Source: Aerococcus urinaeequi
Lineage (GTDB): Bacteria > Bacillota > Bacilli > Lactobacillales > Aerococcaceae
DNA: 64,000 nt
Reading direction: 5' to 3'
NCBI RefSeq assembly: GCF_001543205.1
Contig: NZ_CP014162.1
Location: 434,001-498,000, forward strand
In this document: piece by piece, positions 17,276 to 27,389 of the stretch
Layout: each line of letters begins with the position of its first letter
Position numbering within the stretch: the stretch's first letter is position 1
Notes under the pieces: model-generated
The model's input: only the letters and a program-made list of their open reading frames with translations
What the model was told of the DNA's origin: nothing
Database searches by the model: none
Program-made: the position numbers and the translations under genes

Positions 17276-18448
17276 TTATGAACGGGTATCGAATTTGCCT
17301 TCTTCAGCAATTCGTTCATTTAGTAATGCTAAGTATTGGTCATCATCAAATTCTGGTAAGGATACTTTTTCACCAGTCCAGCTTGATAAATGGATAGCGT
17401 TAGCTAAACGTACCCCATTGATACCTTCTTGACCATCTGCAATTAAAGGTGTGCCATTTAAGATATGTTGTGCGAAGTTTTCAAGAACACCTGAATGTTG
17501 TTGACCCCAAACATTTTCTTCTTCAATGACTTCCACATCATATAATTCTTCAAATGGTAATTGACCAGTCATTAATTTGACTACACCATCAACATCCATA
17601 TTTTTATTAATATCTGTTTCTGACTCTTTCAACCGGTAAACTGTTGCTGTAGCTGATTTATCAACCACAATCATCCCTTTATCACCAACAATTTCTAATC
17701 GGTCTGAACCGATAATTTCATTTGTAGATGTGACAAATACACCAGTGGCACCGTTTTTATATTCGAAAATTGCATGCACTTGGTCCTCAACAGCAATATC
17801 ACGTTGGTAACCGTATTGCACACGAGAAGTCACATTTTCTGGCACGCCTGTTAACCATTGGATTAAGTCAAGTTGATGTGGTGCTTGGTTTACTAGGACA
17901 CCACCACCTTCACCGCCCCATGTAGCACGCCATTCAGATTGGTTATAGTATGCTTGTGGACGCCACCAAGTCGTAATGATCCAGTTAACACGACGGATAT
18001 CACCAATTTCTTGATTATCTAGAATTGTTTTTAATTTTTGATATAGCGGATTGTTACGTTGGTTAAACATAATCGCATAAGTTGCATCCACTGTTTTAGC
18101 ATATTCATTTAATTCTTTTACATGCTTGGTGTAGACACCAGCAGGTTTTTCGTTTAATACATGGATACCTTTAGATAAGGCATAAGTTGCCATTTCAGGG
18201 TGCAAGAAGTGAGGTACAGTTGTTACAACTGCATCTACTTGTCCAGAGTCAATCATCGCTTGATAGTCATCAAACAATTGCACATTTGGATATAATTCAG
18301 CTACTTTTTCACGCTTTGCAGGGTCGATATCTGCTAAGGCGACGAACTCCATACTTGGCACCATGCCATCTGTAATGAATTTCGCATACATAGATCCCTG
18401 ATTACCAAAACCGATAATACCAAAACGTACTTTATTTTCTGTTGCCAT
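17276..18448 (-). CDS. Gfo/Idh/MocA family oxidoreductase
   Basis: NAD(P)-dependent oxidoreductase of 390 residues. The Rossmann loop is canonical (RFGIIGFGNQGSMYAKF), the lysine motif is LNEKPAGVY near 98, and GGVLVNQAPHQLDLIQWL near 182 is the substrate-site helix. The insert NWIITTWWRPQAYYNQSEWR near 150 with its tryptophans resembles members acting on glycosides. It is the promoter-proximal gene of the four-gene operon and has an AAAGGAGG ribosome site; a cre-like site lies 31 bases upstream of the start. Function probably the first oxidation of an imported sugar or glycoside; substrate unknown. Confidence 0.9.
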   Translation of the reverse strand: MATENKVRFGIIGFGNQGSMYAKFITDGMVPSMEFVALADIDPAKREKVAELYPNVQLFDDYQAMIDSGQVDAVVTTVPHFLHPEMATYALSKGIHVLNEKPAGVYTKHVKELNEYAKTVDATYAIMFNQRNNPLYQKLKTILDNQEIGDIRRVNWIITTWWRPQAYYNQSEWRATWGGEGGGVLVNQAPHQLDLIQWLTGVPENVTSRVQYGYQRDIAVEDQVHAIFEYKNGATGVFVTSTNEIIGSDRLEIVGDKGMIVVDKSATATVYRLKESETDINKNMDVDGVVKLMTGQLPFEELYDVEVIEEENVWGQQHSGVLENFAQHILNGTPLIADGQEGINGVRLANAIHLSSWTGEKVSLPEFDDDQYLALLNERIAEEGKFDTRS

Positions 18449-18478
18449 GAAAATTATCCTCCTTTGCCCCTTTCAAAA

Positions 18479-18493
18479 AGGTAGCGTTTACAT
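18479..18493 (-). promoter_or_regulatory. cre site (CcpA carbon catabolite repression)
   Basis: ATGTAAACGCTACCT on the minus strand fits the cre consensus WTGNAANCGNWNNCW at every fixed position. It lies between the upstream araC gene and the first oxidoreductase gene. Confidence 0.7.
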
Positions 18494-18505
18494 TTATATT
18501 GAACA

Positions 18506-19366
18506 TTATAAGTATTGATCCATTTGACTCGATACATGAGACGTCTGAAATGACTTACGATACTGAACAGGGGTCTTTCCTACATGCTTCTTGAAAAAGC
18601 GTGAAAAATGGGCATTTGATTCAAAGCCAGCATCTTTGGCAATTTCATTAATCTGTAGGTCCGTACGCAAACGTAATGAAAACATGGCTTGCGATAAACG
18701 ATAGGACATCAAAAATGTCATCACCGTCATACCTGTGACTTCTTTAAAAACATGTGATAGATAGGACGGACTAAGATTGGTTTCCTTAGCGATCGTCGCA
18801 ATATCAATCTTTTCTTTAAAATGTAAGGTCATATACCGAGCAACTGATTCAGCATGGGTGATTTTAATATCCCTTTGGCTTTCAACCTTAGCTGTTTCAA
18901 GATTGCTAGAGTCAATTTCCATCAGTATTTGAGTCAAAAGTAAAAGTGATTGGCTTTGCACAAAAGTTTGGTCATCTCGTTTTGAAATTCGGTCCAGGTC
19001 AGCTAAGTAGCCTTTAATCCGTTGCCTGTCTGCCACACTTTCCAATCGATACATATAGCCTTGCTCTTTGGAAAACATATCTAGGATAGCTTCTTGATTT
19101 AGGCTAGTTAAAACAGGTTCAATATCTTCTCTATCGAAATGAACAACTGTCCGCTTATATGGCCCACTTCCCTCGCCAACAAAGGCTTTGTGAAGCGTTT
19201 TCCCATCTATTAGTACAATGTCATCCGGTTGCAACTCTAAAAATTGATCACCGATTTGGAAGGTACATTCTCCTTCCAACAGCATATACAATTCAAATGT
19301 AGAATGTGTGTGGAAGGTCAGTTGGTTTCTCCCTTCCTGAATTTCATAACCGATTCCTACTGTCAT
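18506..19366 (-). CDS. AraC family transcriptional regulator (cupin sensor)
   Basis: A 286-residue regulator with N-terminal cupin domain (FHTHSTFELYMLLEGECTFQ, DIVLIDGKTLHKAF) and C-terminal double helix-turn-helix (KIDIATIAKETNLSPSYLSH and LQINEIAKDAGFESNAHFSR). It is paralogous along its length to the regulator at 11611-12474; the two bracket the oxidoreductase/symporter locus. It is 57 bases upstream of the first oxidoreductase gene on the same strand and likely regulates it. A cre-like sequence with one mismatch (AAAAACGCTTTCTT, around 19403-19418) precedes it. Confidence 0.9.
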   Translation of the reverse strand: MTVGIGYEIQEGRNQLTFHTHSTFELYMLLEGECTFQIGDQFLELQPDDIVLIDGKTLHKAFVGEGSGPYKRTVVHFDREDIEPVLTSLNQEAILDMFSKEQGYMYRLESVADRQRIKGYLADLDRISKRDDQTFVQSQSLLLLTQILMEIDSSNLETAKVESQRDIKITHAESVARYMTLHFKEKIDIATIAKETNLSPSYLSHVFKEVTGMTVMTFLMSYRLSQAMFSLRLRTDLQINEIAKDAGFESNAHFSRFFKKHVGKTPVQYRKSFQTSHVSSQMDQYL

Positions 19367-19623
19367 TTGTGCACTCCTTCACTTCATAGCCTTATTATAT
19401 AAAAGAAAGCGTTTTTATTCATTGTATGGATATGCTTGAATTGACCAATCAATTGACTGAAACTGCTTTCAAGTCTATTTAAACACAAATTTTGCAAGAC
19501 TACAATGCAAGCCCTTTAAGTGATTTTCCCAACCGACAAACACGCTTTTACCTATATCGCGCTATACTATAATGGCAGTTTTATACAATCATTAGAAAGA
19601 AGGTAGTCATTATTACTTCAGAT

Positions 19624-20946
19624 ATGACCCAAGGTAATATTCACGGACACTTACTCAAATTTTCTATTCCAATGTTGTTAGGAAATATGATTCAACTCTC
19701 TTATAATGCTTTAGATTCAATCATTGTCGGACGTTTTGTTGGTAAAAACGCCCTTGCAGCAGTTGGCACTTCAGCCCCTATCATGACGATTATCGTACTA
19801 TCTATTTCAGGGATTTGTATCGGTGCTTCAGTCCTGATGAGTGAGTTTTTTGGTGCCAGAGCTTATGATAAACTCAAACGCCAAATGGCTACTATCCTTA
19901 TATTTGGCGCTATATTATCCGCATTTGTATTAGCTTTTGGACTGGTCTTTACACCTAGTTTTCTTCAAATATTGCAAGTACCTCAAACCATTATGGCAGA
20001 TGCCAGTTTATACTTACGATTGATGTTGATTGGCTTTCCTTTTACCTTTCTCTATAACGCCTTAGCACAAGCCTTGCGAAGTGTTGGTGATTCAAAAACC
20101 CCTTTATACTTTGTCACCTTTGCTTCCTTGCTAAATGCTGTACTAGACTTTGTCTTTGTACCAATTATGGGTATGGGGATTTTTGGGGCTGCCCTTTCAA
20201 CAGTGCTCGCTGAAGCTTTATCGGCCCTATTATGTCTAATTTATGTCTATTGGAAGATTCCAATTCTACAAGTACATCGTGATGAATGGCGAATTGATAA
20301 AGATTTACTGAAAGAGACCATGAATTATGGGTCAGTAACTGCTTTACAACAAGCAGCACAACCAATAGGTAAACTCTTAATCCAGGGGAAAATGAATGCC
20401 CTTGGTGTAGACGTCATGGCAGTTTTTAATGCTGTCTCAAAAATTGACGACTTCGCCTTTACACCTGAGCAAAGTATCGCTTCTGGGGTAACCGTATTTG
20501 TCGCTCAAAACCGTGGGGCTAAACAAAAAGACCGGTTGAACAAGGGGTTCAAATCCGGTCTATTATTAGCATCAATATATTGGCTTTTGTTATGCATTTT
20601 TATTTTATGTTTTAGACGACCAATCATGGCCCTCTTTGTATCCGAATCTCAACAAAACCTGATTAACATGGGCGCACAATATTTGAGTTTGATGGTCTTC
20701 TTCTATTTATGGCCTGCCTTTACTAATGGATTACAGGGGTATTTTAGAGGTGTAGGAAAAATGCGGTTAACCCTTATTTCAACCATTATGCAAATTTCTT
20801 TTAGAGTCATTTTTGTTTATCTCTTAGTTCCCCATCTTGGTGTTTCAGGCGTTGCCTTTGCTTCTACAATTGGTTGGACAATTATGCTAGTATATCAATT
20901 TTATTGCTACGGAAAAATACAGAAAGAACTTATGCAAACATTATAA
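19624..20946 (+). CDS. MATE family multidrug/toxic compound efflux transporter
   Basis: Membrane antiporter of about 12 helices exporting cationic drugs or metabolites with Na+ or H+. The start MTQGNIHGHLLKFSIPMLLG, the NALDSIIVGRFVGKNALAAV segment near 27 and the repeat-2 segment with LRSVGDSKTPLYFVT near 155 are MATE hallmarks. Length 440 is normal. The annotated ATG lacks a well placed ribosome site: GAAGG lies about 20 bases upstream. Family members usually carry a few residues before DMTQG, and an in-frame ATT at 19609 or 19612 would be correctly spaced, so a rare ATT start is possible. The gene is divergent from the AraC regulator and ends in its own terminator. Confidence 0.92.
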   Translation: MTQGNIHGHLLKFSIPMLLGNMIQLSYNALDSIIVGRFVGKNALAAVGTSAPIMTIIVLSISGICIGASVLMSEFFGARAYDKLKRQMATILIFGAILSAFVLAFGLVFTPSFLQILQVPQTIMADASLYLRLMLIGFPFTFLYNALAQALRSVGDSKTPLYFVTFASLLNAVLDFVFVPIMGMGIFGAALSTVLAEALSALLCLIYVYWKIPILQVHRDEWRIDKDLLKETMNYGSVTALQQAAQPIGKLLIQGKMNALGVDVMAVFNAVSKIDDFAFTPEQSIASGVTVFVAQNRGAKQKDRLNKGFKSGLLLASIYWLLLCIFILCFRRPIMALFVSESQQNLINMGAQYLSLMVFFYLWPAFTNGLQGYFRGVGKMRLTLISTIMQISFRVIFVYLLVPHLGVSGVAFASTIGWTIMLVYQFYCYGKIQKELMQTL

Positions 20947-20958
20947 GACTATCTATGT

Positions 20959-20996
20959 AAAAAGGTGCTAGCTGTAAGATGCTAGCACCTTTTTTA
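20959..20996 (+). terminator. Terminator of MATE gene
   Basis: AAAAAGGTGCTAGC and GCTAGCACCTTTTTT form a perfect stem with a T tract on the plus strand. Confidence 0.92.
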
Positions 20997-21036
20997 AACA
21001 TAACTCATAAAATTCATTTGGTATAAAGGTAAAAAA

Positions 21037-21072
21037 TAACCCCGCATAAGTTAAACTTACACGGGGTTTTCT
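21037..21072 (-). terminator. Terminator of the PDH operon
   Basis: Minus-strand AACCCCG pairs with CGGGGTT, with GTAAGTTTAACTTA as inner stem, followed by ATTTTT. Confidence 0.8.
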
Positions 21073-21108
21073 CGTCTGAATATTCAAATTGTGACTCGTT
21101 AAAATAGA

Positions 21109-22521
21109 TTACATATGAATTGGCATTCCCAATAATCCTTCAGCTGCATCCATTACAGCTTCTGATAATGTAGGGTGACCATGAATCGTTAAAGCGATGT
21201 CTTCTGCGTTCATGCCTGCTTCGATTGCTAAACCAACTTCAGCCATAACGTCTGATGCTGAGATACCAACCATTTGTGCACCAACTAACACATCATCTTC
21301 TTTAGTAGCTACTAAACGAATGAAACCTTGACCAGCATTTAATGATAATGCACGACCATTACCTGCTAATGGGAATTTCACAGATTTTACATCTAAACCT
21401 TGATCTTTAGCTTCTTTTTCAGTTAAACCGTAAGATGCTAATTCAGGTGTAGTGTAAGCTACAGATGGCATTACTTTGTAGTCAATAGCTGCTGGTTTAC
21501 CAGAGATAGCTTCTGCTGCAATCTTACCTTCGTAAGATGCTTTATGTGCTAAGGCAGCACCAGGTGTGATATCACCGATTGCAAAGAAGTTTTTCACTGA
21601 AGTACGACCTTGGTTGTCAACTTTTACTAAACCACGTTCAGTTAATTCAACACCTACAGCTTCTAAACCTAATTCTGCTGTATTCGCACGACGACCAACA
21701 GATACTAATACATAGTCAGCAGTGATTTCTTTTGCTTCACCTTTAACTTCGTACTTAACTGTTACTGAATCGCCGTTGTCTACAGCTTCTTTAGCCATAG
21801 CATTAACTGTTGTTTCGATACCGATGTTCTTCATTTCTTTTTCTACAACTTTTACCATATCTTTTTCAAATGTTGGTAATAATTGAGGAGAACCTTCTAA
21901 GATTGTTACCTTAGAACCTAGGTTAGCGTATGCCATACCTAATTCAGAACCGATAACTCCACCACCGATAACAACTAAGCTTTCAGGTACTTCTTCAAAG
22001 TTTAAAGCACCAGTTGAATCTACTACGCGGCCACCAAATTTGAATCCAGGGATTTCAATTGGTGTTGAACCAGTTGCAACAATAGCATTGTTGAATGAGT
22101 ATAATTGATGAGAGTCGTCTGCACCCATTACAGTAAATTCATTTTCGTTGTTGAAGTATGCTTCACCACGGATAATTTCAACTTTATTCTTTTTAAGTAA
22201 CATTTCAACACCAGAAGTTAATGTATTTACTACAGTATTGTTCTTCCAGTCCTGTGTTTTTGCGAAGTCTAACTTAACGTCACCAGATGTTACACCAAAG
22301 ACAGCGTCGCCGCCTTTAGCATTATGGTAAGCATGACCAGCTTGGATCAAGGCTTTAGATGGAATACATCCAACGTTTAAGCAGACACCACCGATGAACT
22401 CACGTTCAACGATAGCTACTTTTTGGCCCAATTGTGCGGCACGGATGGCAGCTACATAGCCACCAGGTCCAGAACCAACTACAACTGTATCTAATTCAAT
22501 TGCGAATGCGCCTACTACCAT
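21109..22521 (-). CDS. pdhD: Dihydrolipoyl dehydrogenase, E3 of the pyruvate dehydrogenase complex
   Basis: FAD enzyme that reoxidises the dihydrolipoyl groups of E2 using NAD+. FAD-binding [18 protein letters not shown] is near residue 16, the redox-active disulfide is in [13 protein letters not shown] near 45, the NAD-binding [18 protein letters not shown] is near 185 and the catalytic histidine motif is in [16 protein letters not shown] near 445. Length 470 is typical. The start is seven bases behind the E2 stop; the ribosome site GGAAGGATGA lies in the last E2 codons, showing tight coupling. Last gene of pdhABCD. Confidence 0.97.
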   Translation of the reverse strand: MVVGAFAIELDTVVVGSGPGGYVAAIRAAQLGQKVAIVEREFIGGVCLNVGCIPSKALIQAGHAYHNAKGGDAVFGVTSGDVKLDFAKTQDWKNNTVVNTLTSGVEMLLKKNKVEIIRGEAYFNNENEFTVMGADDSHQLYSFNNAIVATGSTPIEIPGFKFGGRVVDSTGALNFEEVPESLVVIGGGVIGSELGMAYANLGSKVTILEGSPQLLPTFEKDMVKVVEKEMKNIGIETTVNAMAKEAVDNGDSVTVKYEVKGEAKEITADYVLVSVGRRANTAELGLEAVGVELTERGLVKVDNQGRTSVKNFFAIGDITPGAALAHKASYEGKIAAEAISGKPAAIDYKVMPSVAYTTPELASYGLTEKEAKDQGLDVKSVKFPLAGNGRALSLNAGQGFIRLVATKEDDVLVGAQMVGISASDVMAEVGLAIEAGMNAEDIALTIHGHPTLSEAVMDAAEGLLGMPIHM

Positions 22522-22528
22522 TCTAAAA

Positions 22529-24178
22529 TCATCCTTCCATTAATAATAATTCAGGGTCAGCCATTAAACGAGCAATTTCATTAAGCGCTTGTTGACCAGT
22601 TGCACCATCAACGATACGGTGGTCAAATGTTAATGATAACTTCAATACACGACCGGCAACAACTTCACCGTCAGCATTTACTACTGGTTCAGGTTTAATT
22701 GCACCGAAACCTAAGATTGCTGTTTCAGGGTAGTTTAAGATTGGTGTGAAGAATTCCCCACCAACAGAACCGATGTTAGAGATAGAAACTGTACCGTCAG
22801 CCATATCTGGTCCTTTAAGTTCGCCAGCATGTGCTTTAGCAGCATTTTCGTTGATGATATCAGCGATATCAAACATTGAACGAGTATCTGCATTCTTGAT
22901 GTTTGGTACATATAAACCAGCATCTGTATCTGTTGCGATACCAATGTTGTAGTAATGTTTATGTACAAACTCTTGGCTTGCATCGTCAATTGACGCGTTT
23001 AATTGAGGGTATTTCTTAACTGCGGCAATTAATGCTTTAACTGCATATGGTAAGAATGTCAATTTAGTACCGCGTTCAGCTGCAACGTTCTTGAACTTCT
23101 TACGGTGATCCCATAATTTAGAAACTTCAACATCTTTGAATAATGTAACAGATGGTGCTGTATGGTTAGCAGTATCCATTGCTTTAGCGATTGCTTTACG
23201 CATTGGTGTCATCTTGATACGTTCTACGCGGTCTGAATTATCAGCAACTGCTGCTGGCGCTTTCTTAACTGGTTTGTCAGCAGCTGTTTCTGTTGCTGTA
23301 GCTTGTGCAGTCTCAGTAGCTGGTGCTGCTGCAGCTTGTGAACCATTGAAGTTCGCAACGTCTTCACGTAACACACGACCGTTTTTACCAGTACCTGCAA
23401 CTGCTGTAATATCAACACCTTGCTCGCGAGCAAATTGACGTACAGATGGCATTGCCAATACACGTTTATTAGGGTCTGATGCCACTGGTACGTTACCTGC
23501 TGATGCGTTTGTAGATACAGCTGCTGCTGGATCTGCTGCTTTTGCTTCTTGTGCAGGCGATGCTGGTGTAGAAGTTGGTGTAGAAGTTGGTGCAGATGCT
23601 TCTGAGTTGTGACCTGGAGCATCAATTTCAGCTAATACGTCACCAACGTTTGCAACTGTTCCAGCTTCAACTAAGATACGTACAATCTTACCTGTTACAG
23701 GAGATGCAACTTCTTCAACCGATTTATCGTTTTGGATTTCTACTAATGAATCCTCTTCATTGACTTCGTCGCCTTCAGCAACTAACCAAGAAACGATTTC
23801 ACCTTCAGCCATACCTTCACCTACGTCTGGTAATGTGAATTGGTATACACCACCACCTGTTGCAGGTGCAGCTGGAGCTTCCTCTGCAGGTGCTGCAGCT
23901 TCTGCTGCTGGCGCTGCTGATGCAGCATTGTCTTCTAATCCTTCACCTTCAAAAGTGATTAATGGTGTACCAACAATGGCAACATCACCTTCACCGTAAT
24001 GTAATTCAGTAACCTTACCTGAAACTGGTGAATAAATTTCTTCTACTGATTTATCGTTTTGGATTTCAACGATTGGATCTTCTTCGTTTACTTGATCGCC
24101 TACAGCTACTAGCCATGAAACGATTTCGCCTTCCGCCATACCTTCGCCGACATCTGGTAAATTAAATACAAAGGCCAT
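22529..24178 (-). CDS. pdhC: Dihydrolipoamide acetyltransferase, E2 of PDH, with two lipoyl domains
   Basis: Core of the PDH complex, transferring acetyl groups to CoA. Residues 1-80 and about 112-190 are two lipoyl domains, each with the lipoylated lysine in [10 protein letters not shown], joined by Ala/Pro/Glu-rich flexible linkers. The peripheral subunit-binding domain ([28 protein letters not shown]) is near 243-280, and the catalytic domain ends with the active-site motif [17 protein letters not shown] near 520. The linkers are strongly repetitive (Ala/Thr/Pro). A 107-base gap with a perfect hairpin separates it from pdhB, unlike the tight spacing elsewhere in the operon. Confidence 0.97.
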   Translation of the reverse strand: MAFVFNLPDVGEGMAEGEIVSWLVAVGDQVNEEDPIVEIQNDKSVEEIYSPVSGKVTELHYGEGDVAIVGTPLITFEGEGLEDNAASAAPAAEAAAPAEEAPAAPATGGGVYQFTLPDVGEGMAEGEIVSWLVAEGDEVNEEDSLVEIQNDKSVEEVASPVTGKIVRILVEAGTVANVGDVLAEIDAPGHNSEASAPTSTPTSTPASPAQEAKAADPAAAVSTNASAGNVPVASDPNKRVLAMPSVRQFAREQGVDITAVAGTGKNGRVLREDVANFNGSQAAAAPATETAQATATETAADKPVKKAPAAVADNSDRVERIKMTPMRKAIAKAMDTANHTAPSVTLFKDVEVSKLWDHRKKFKNVAAERGTKLTFLPYAVKALIAAVKKYPQLNASIDDASQEFVHKHYYNIGIATDTDAGLYVPNIKNADTRSMFDIADIINENAAKAHAGELKGPDMADGTVSISNIGSVGGEFFTPILNYPETAILGFGAIKPEPVVNADGEVVAGRVLKLSLTFDHRIVDGATGQQALNEIARLMADPELLLMEG

Positions 24179-24241
24179 ATTTGTTATTCATCCCTTCTAA
24201 TTTGAGCTTAAAGTTTATGTTTTAACAAGTAATAAAGGGGC

Positions 24242-24267
24242 AAAGAGTAAGATAACTCTTACTCTTT
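24242..24267 (-). other. Perfect hairpin between pdhB and pdhC
   Basis: AAAGAGTAAGA and TCTTACTCTTT (11 bp, loop of four) form a perfect stem with no downstream T tract on the coding strand. An mRNA processing or stability element is more likely than a terminator. Confidence 0.55.
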
Positions 24268-24285
24268 ACCAATTAATTTAATAAA

Positions 24286-25263
24286 TTATTTACCTGTAAT
24301 TTCGTTAGCAGCTGCAACAATATCAGTTGCATTTGGCAACCAAGCATTTTCAGCCATACCGAATGGGAAGACTGTATCTGGCGCAGCTACAACTTTAATA
24401 GGTTCTTCTAGAGATAAAATGCTACGTTGAGAAATTTCTGAAGCCACTTTATCAGCAACACCTGCTTGACGTTGTGCTTCTTGTACGATTACTACGCGAC
24501 CAGTTTTTTCAACTGATTTTGTAATAGTTTCCATATCTAATGGAGAAACTGTACGTAAGTCAACGATTTCAGCAGAAACGCCATTTTTACCTAATTCTTC
24601 AGCCGCTTTGATTGCTTCACGAACCATGTAGCCATAAGCAATGATTGTTACATCAGAACCTTCTTGAACTAGGTTAGCTTTACCGATTTCTAACTCATAT
24701 TGTTCTTCAGGAACTTCTTCACGGAATGAACGGTAAAGTTTCATATGTTCTAAGAATAATACTGGGTCGTTATCACGAATAGCAGCAGTTAATAAACCTT
24801 TTGCATCATGTGGGTTTGATGGAATAACAACTTTCAATCCAGGTGTCTGTGCCATTAAACCTTCTAATGAGTCCGCATGCATTTCTGGTGTATGCACACC
24901 ACCACCAAATGGTGAACGGATAGTGATAGGCAAGTTACGAGTTTGGCCCATACGGAAACGTGTACGGTTCATTTGACCAGCAATCGAGTCAAATACTTCA
25001 AATACGAAACCAAAGAATTGGATTTCCATTACTGGACGGAAGCCGTGTAATGCCATTCCAATTGCCATCCCACCGATAGCTGATTCAGATAATGGGGTAT
25101 CGCTTAAACGTTCTTCGCCGTATTTGTCGAATAAACCTTTAGTCGCACGGAAAACACCACCGTTTTTACCAACGTCTTCACCAAAAATATATACTTTTTC
25201 ATCGCGAGCCATTTCTTGATCTAGTGCTTCAGTGATTGCTTCAATCATTGTTAAGTTAGCCAT
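24286..25263 (-). CDS. pdhB: Pyruvate dehydrogenase E1 beta subunit
   Basis: Thiamin-diphosphate-dependent E1 beta, paired with PdhA to decarboxylate pyruvate and acetylate the E2 lipoyl group. Recognisable parts are [20 protein letters not shown] at the N-terminus, [15 protein letters not shown] near 27, [20 protein letters not shown] near 56 and [19 protein letters not shown] near 114. Length 325 is standard. It begins two bases after the pdhA stop, so the two subunits are translationally coupled for equal amounts. Confidence 0.97.
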   Translation of the reverse strand: MANLTMIEAITEALDQEMARDEKVYIFGEDVGKNGGVFRATKGLFDKYGEERLSDTPLSESAIGGMAIGMALHGFRPVMEIQFFGFVFEVFDSIAGQMNRTRFRMGQTRNLPITIRSPFGGGVHTPEMHADSLEGLMAQTPGLKVVIPSNPHDAKGLLTAAIRDNDPVLFLEHMKLYRSFREEVPEEQYELEIGKANLVQEGSDVTIIAYGYMVREAIKAAEELGKNGVSAEIVDLRTVSPLDMETITKSVEKTGRVVIVQEAQRQAGVADKVASEISQRSILSLEEPIKVVAAPDTVFPFGMAENAWLPNATDIVAAANEITGK

Positions 25264-25265
25264 AA

Positions 25266-26378
25266 TTATTTAGCCTCCTTCGCTGAATATGCTTCAATTT
25301 GTTCTTGAATATTTTGTCCAGGCACTTCGAACATGTTTTCTAAGAATTGAGTAACTGTTTGTTTAGGCGCCATGTCAGCTTCTTTCGCAGCTTCTTTGAT
25401 TTCTTCACGAACTTGTTCTACATATTCATTTTCGATTTCTTCAGACCATAGACCTTTACCTTCTAAGAATGCACGCATACGGATTAACGGTTCACGTTTA
25501 GTCCAGCTGTCCATGTCTTCTTGCGTACGGTAGATCTTAGGATCATCACCTGAAGTAGAGTGAGCACCTAAGCGGTTAGTTACTGTTTCAATTAAAACTG
25601 GTCCATTACCAGCTAATGCCCATTCCCGTGCTTGTTTAGATACAGCGTAGACTGCTAAAGCATCGTTACCATCTACTTGAACACCTGGGATACCAACAGA
25701 TACAGCTTTTTGCGCTAATGTTTCAGCAGCTGTTTGTTTGTAACGTGGTGTTGAGATCGCAAAACCGTTGTTTTGGATAAAGAATACAATTGGTGCTTTA
25801 TAACGAGAAGCATAGTTCATACCTTCGTATACGTCACCTTGTGATGAACCACCGTCACCTGTATATGTAAATGTTACAGCTTTGTCACCATTTAATTTTT
25901 GTGCACGAGCAGAACCCATCGCTTGAATATATTGCGCACCGATGATGATTTGTGGTGGCATTGCATTTAGATCAGCTGGGTAGTTGTTACCTTCAACATG
26001 TCCACGAGACCATAAGAATCCTTGAGAGATTTTTAAACCGTGAGCGATTAATTGAGGGATATCACGATATCCTGGGAACAACCAGTCATCTTTTGTAAAT
26101 GCATAAGAACTTGCCATTTGAGAAGCTTCTTGACCTAAAGTAGGTGCGTAGAAACCTAAACGACCTTGTTTTGCCAACGCCATTGAGCGTTCATGAAGTG
26201 TACGTGAGAATACCATACGTTTCATTAACTCAACTAATTCTTCATCTGATAAATCAGGCATGATGTCAGGGTTAACAACATTTCCGTCTTCATCTAAAAT
26301 TTGAACCATTTGAAATTGAGCACTGATAGCATCTAGCTGCGCTTCATAATCCACTGGTAATTTAGCCATTTGTAACAC
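25266..26378 (-). CDS. pdhA: Pyruvate dehydrogenase E1 alpha subunit
   Basis: E1 alpha, which binds thiamin diphosphate and Mg. The cofactor motif [19 protein letters not shown]...NN is near residue 173, and the phosphoserine-loop-like [16 protein letters not shown] region is near 272. The start of the mature family fold, [19 protein letters not shown], is near 60. Length 370 is standard. It is the first gene of the operon; an AGAGAGG ribosome site precedes the ATG, and a second ATG two codons on is an alternative start. Confidence 0.97.
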   Translation of the reverse strand: MLQMAKLPVDYEAQLDAISAQFQMVQILDEDGNVVNPDIMPDLSDEELVELMKRMVFSRTLHERSMALAKQGRLGFYAPTLGQEASQMASSYAFTKDDWLFPGYRDIPQLIAHGLKISQGFLWSRGHVEGNNYPADLNAMPPQIIIGAQYIQAMGSARAQKLNGDKAVTFTYTGDGGSSQGDVYEGMNYASRYKAPIVFFIQNNGFAISTPRYKQTAAETLAQKAVSVGIPGVQVDGNDALAVYAVSKQAREWALAGNGPVLIETVTNRLGAHSTSGDDPKIYRTQEDMDSWTKREPLIRMRAFLEGKGLWSEEIENEYVEQVREEIKEAAKEADMAPKQTVTQFLENMFEVPGQNIQEQIEAYSAKEAK

Positions 26379-26429
26379 ATTCCTCTCTTTTATAAAAATT
26401 CCACATACTATCGTTAATCTGTGTTATTT

Positions 26430-26457
26430 TATTTACCTTACTGATTTACTTTATCAA
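26430..26457 (-). promoter_or_regulatory. Candidate promoter of the PDH operon
   Basis: Minus-strand TTGATA (26452-26457), 16-base spacer, TAAATA (26430-26435), about 50 bases before pdhA. Confidence 0.4.
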
Positions 26458-26604
26458 ATCATGCGAGCCTTTTCAATCTTTTTGCAATTTTTGCAACAAA
26501 ATCTATTATAATACAGAAACTATAATTGGAAAACCCTTCCATTGTTAATTTTATAGTAATCTTTATCATTTACTATATTAAAGCCATTTTCAGTAGCAAA
26601 GGAA

Positions 26605-26645
26605 AGCGACTGTTTTAAAGGTGTTTTTAAACTGTACTAGTCGCT
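26605..26645 (+). other. Stem-loop in the def leader
   Basis: AGCGACT (26605-26611) and AGTCGCT (26639-26645) pair; inside, TTTTAAA and TTTAAA can extend the structure. No T run follows on either strand, so it is not a standard terminator. Confidence 0.4.
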
Positions 26646-26758
26646 GTTTAGCTTCTGTTTCATCTCGTGAATTAGTATACATAGTATCGTATTTTTGCAT
26701 TCAAGGTCTTTTTATGAGAAAATATATCAGTTATGATAGAAGAAAAGGAGTTGTTCAG

Positions 26759-27331
26759 ATGATTACTATGGAAGACATTATTCGCGAAGGACATCCTACC
26801 CTACGTAAGAGAGCTGAAAAAATCACTTTCCCAGTTTCTGATGAAATTCGTCAGTTGGCTGATGATATGATGGAATTTTTACGCAATAGCCAAGATGAAG
26901 AATTAGCTGAAAAATATGGTTTACGTGGTGGCGTTGGACTCGCTGCCCCGCAATTAGATGTATCTATCCAAATGACTGCATTACTAGTGCCCGATTTGAT
27001 GGATCCAGAAAATGCAGAACCATTATTAAACGGTGTATTTCTAAATCCACGCGTTGTCAGCCACTCAGTTGAAGGTATTTGTCTACGCGAAGGTGAAGGG
27101 TGTTTATCCGTTGACCGCGATGTACCTGGTTATGTCCCTCGCCATGCCCGTATCACTGTGACTTACAATGATATCGATGGTAATGCCTACAAAAAACGTT
27201 TCTCTGGCTATCCAGCCATCGTATTGCAACATGAGATTGACCACTTAAACGGCATCATGTTCTATGACCATATCAGTGAAGAAACACCATTCGCTCTTGA
27301 TGAGCATACACACCTGTTAGCTGATGAATAA
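26759..27331 (+). CDS. def: Peptide deformylase
   Basis: Metalloenzyme that removes the formyl group from nascent N-terminal methionine. All three motifs are present: GGVGLAAPQ near residue 57, EGCLSV near 111 and the zinc/iron-binding QHEIDHLNG near 155. Insertions between motifs 1 and 2 mark it as the Gram-positive type II. Start chosen at ATG after AAAAGGAG; a longer open frame upstream has no ribosome site and reads through the leader stem-loop. It is monocistronic, ending in a terminator shared with coaBC. Confidence 0.96.
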   Translation: MITMEDIIREGHPTLRKRAEKITFPVSDEIRQLADDMMEFLRNSQDEELAEKYGLRGGVGLAAPQLDVSIQMTALLVPDLMDPENAEPLLNGVFLNPRVVSHSVEGICLREGEGCLSVDRDVPGYVPRHARITVTYNDIDGNAYKKRFSGYPAIVLQHEIDHLNGIMFYDHISEETPFALDEHTHLLADE

Positions 27332-27346
27332 ATTTATCTATATAAA

Positions 27347-27389
27347 TAAAAAATGATGTCGGCACTTTACGCTGACATCATTTTTTATT
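27347..27389. terminator. Bidirectional terminator between def and coaBC
   Basis: AAAAAATGATGTC and GACATCATTTTTT form a stem with T tracts in both directions. Confidence 0.9.

Noticed and set aside
23136-23999. Several long antisense and shifted open frames across pdhC
   Set aside because: They arise from the Ala/Pro/Glu-rich repetitive linkers of E2 and carry no ribosome sites.
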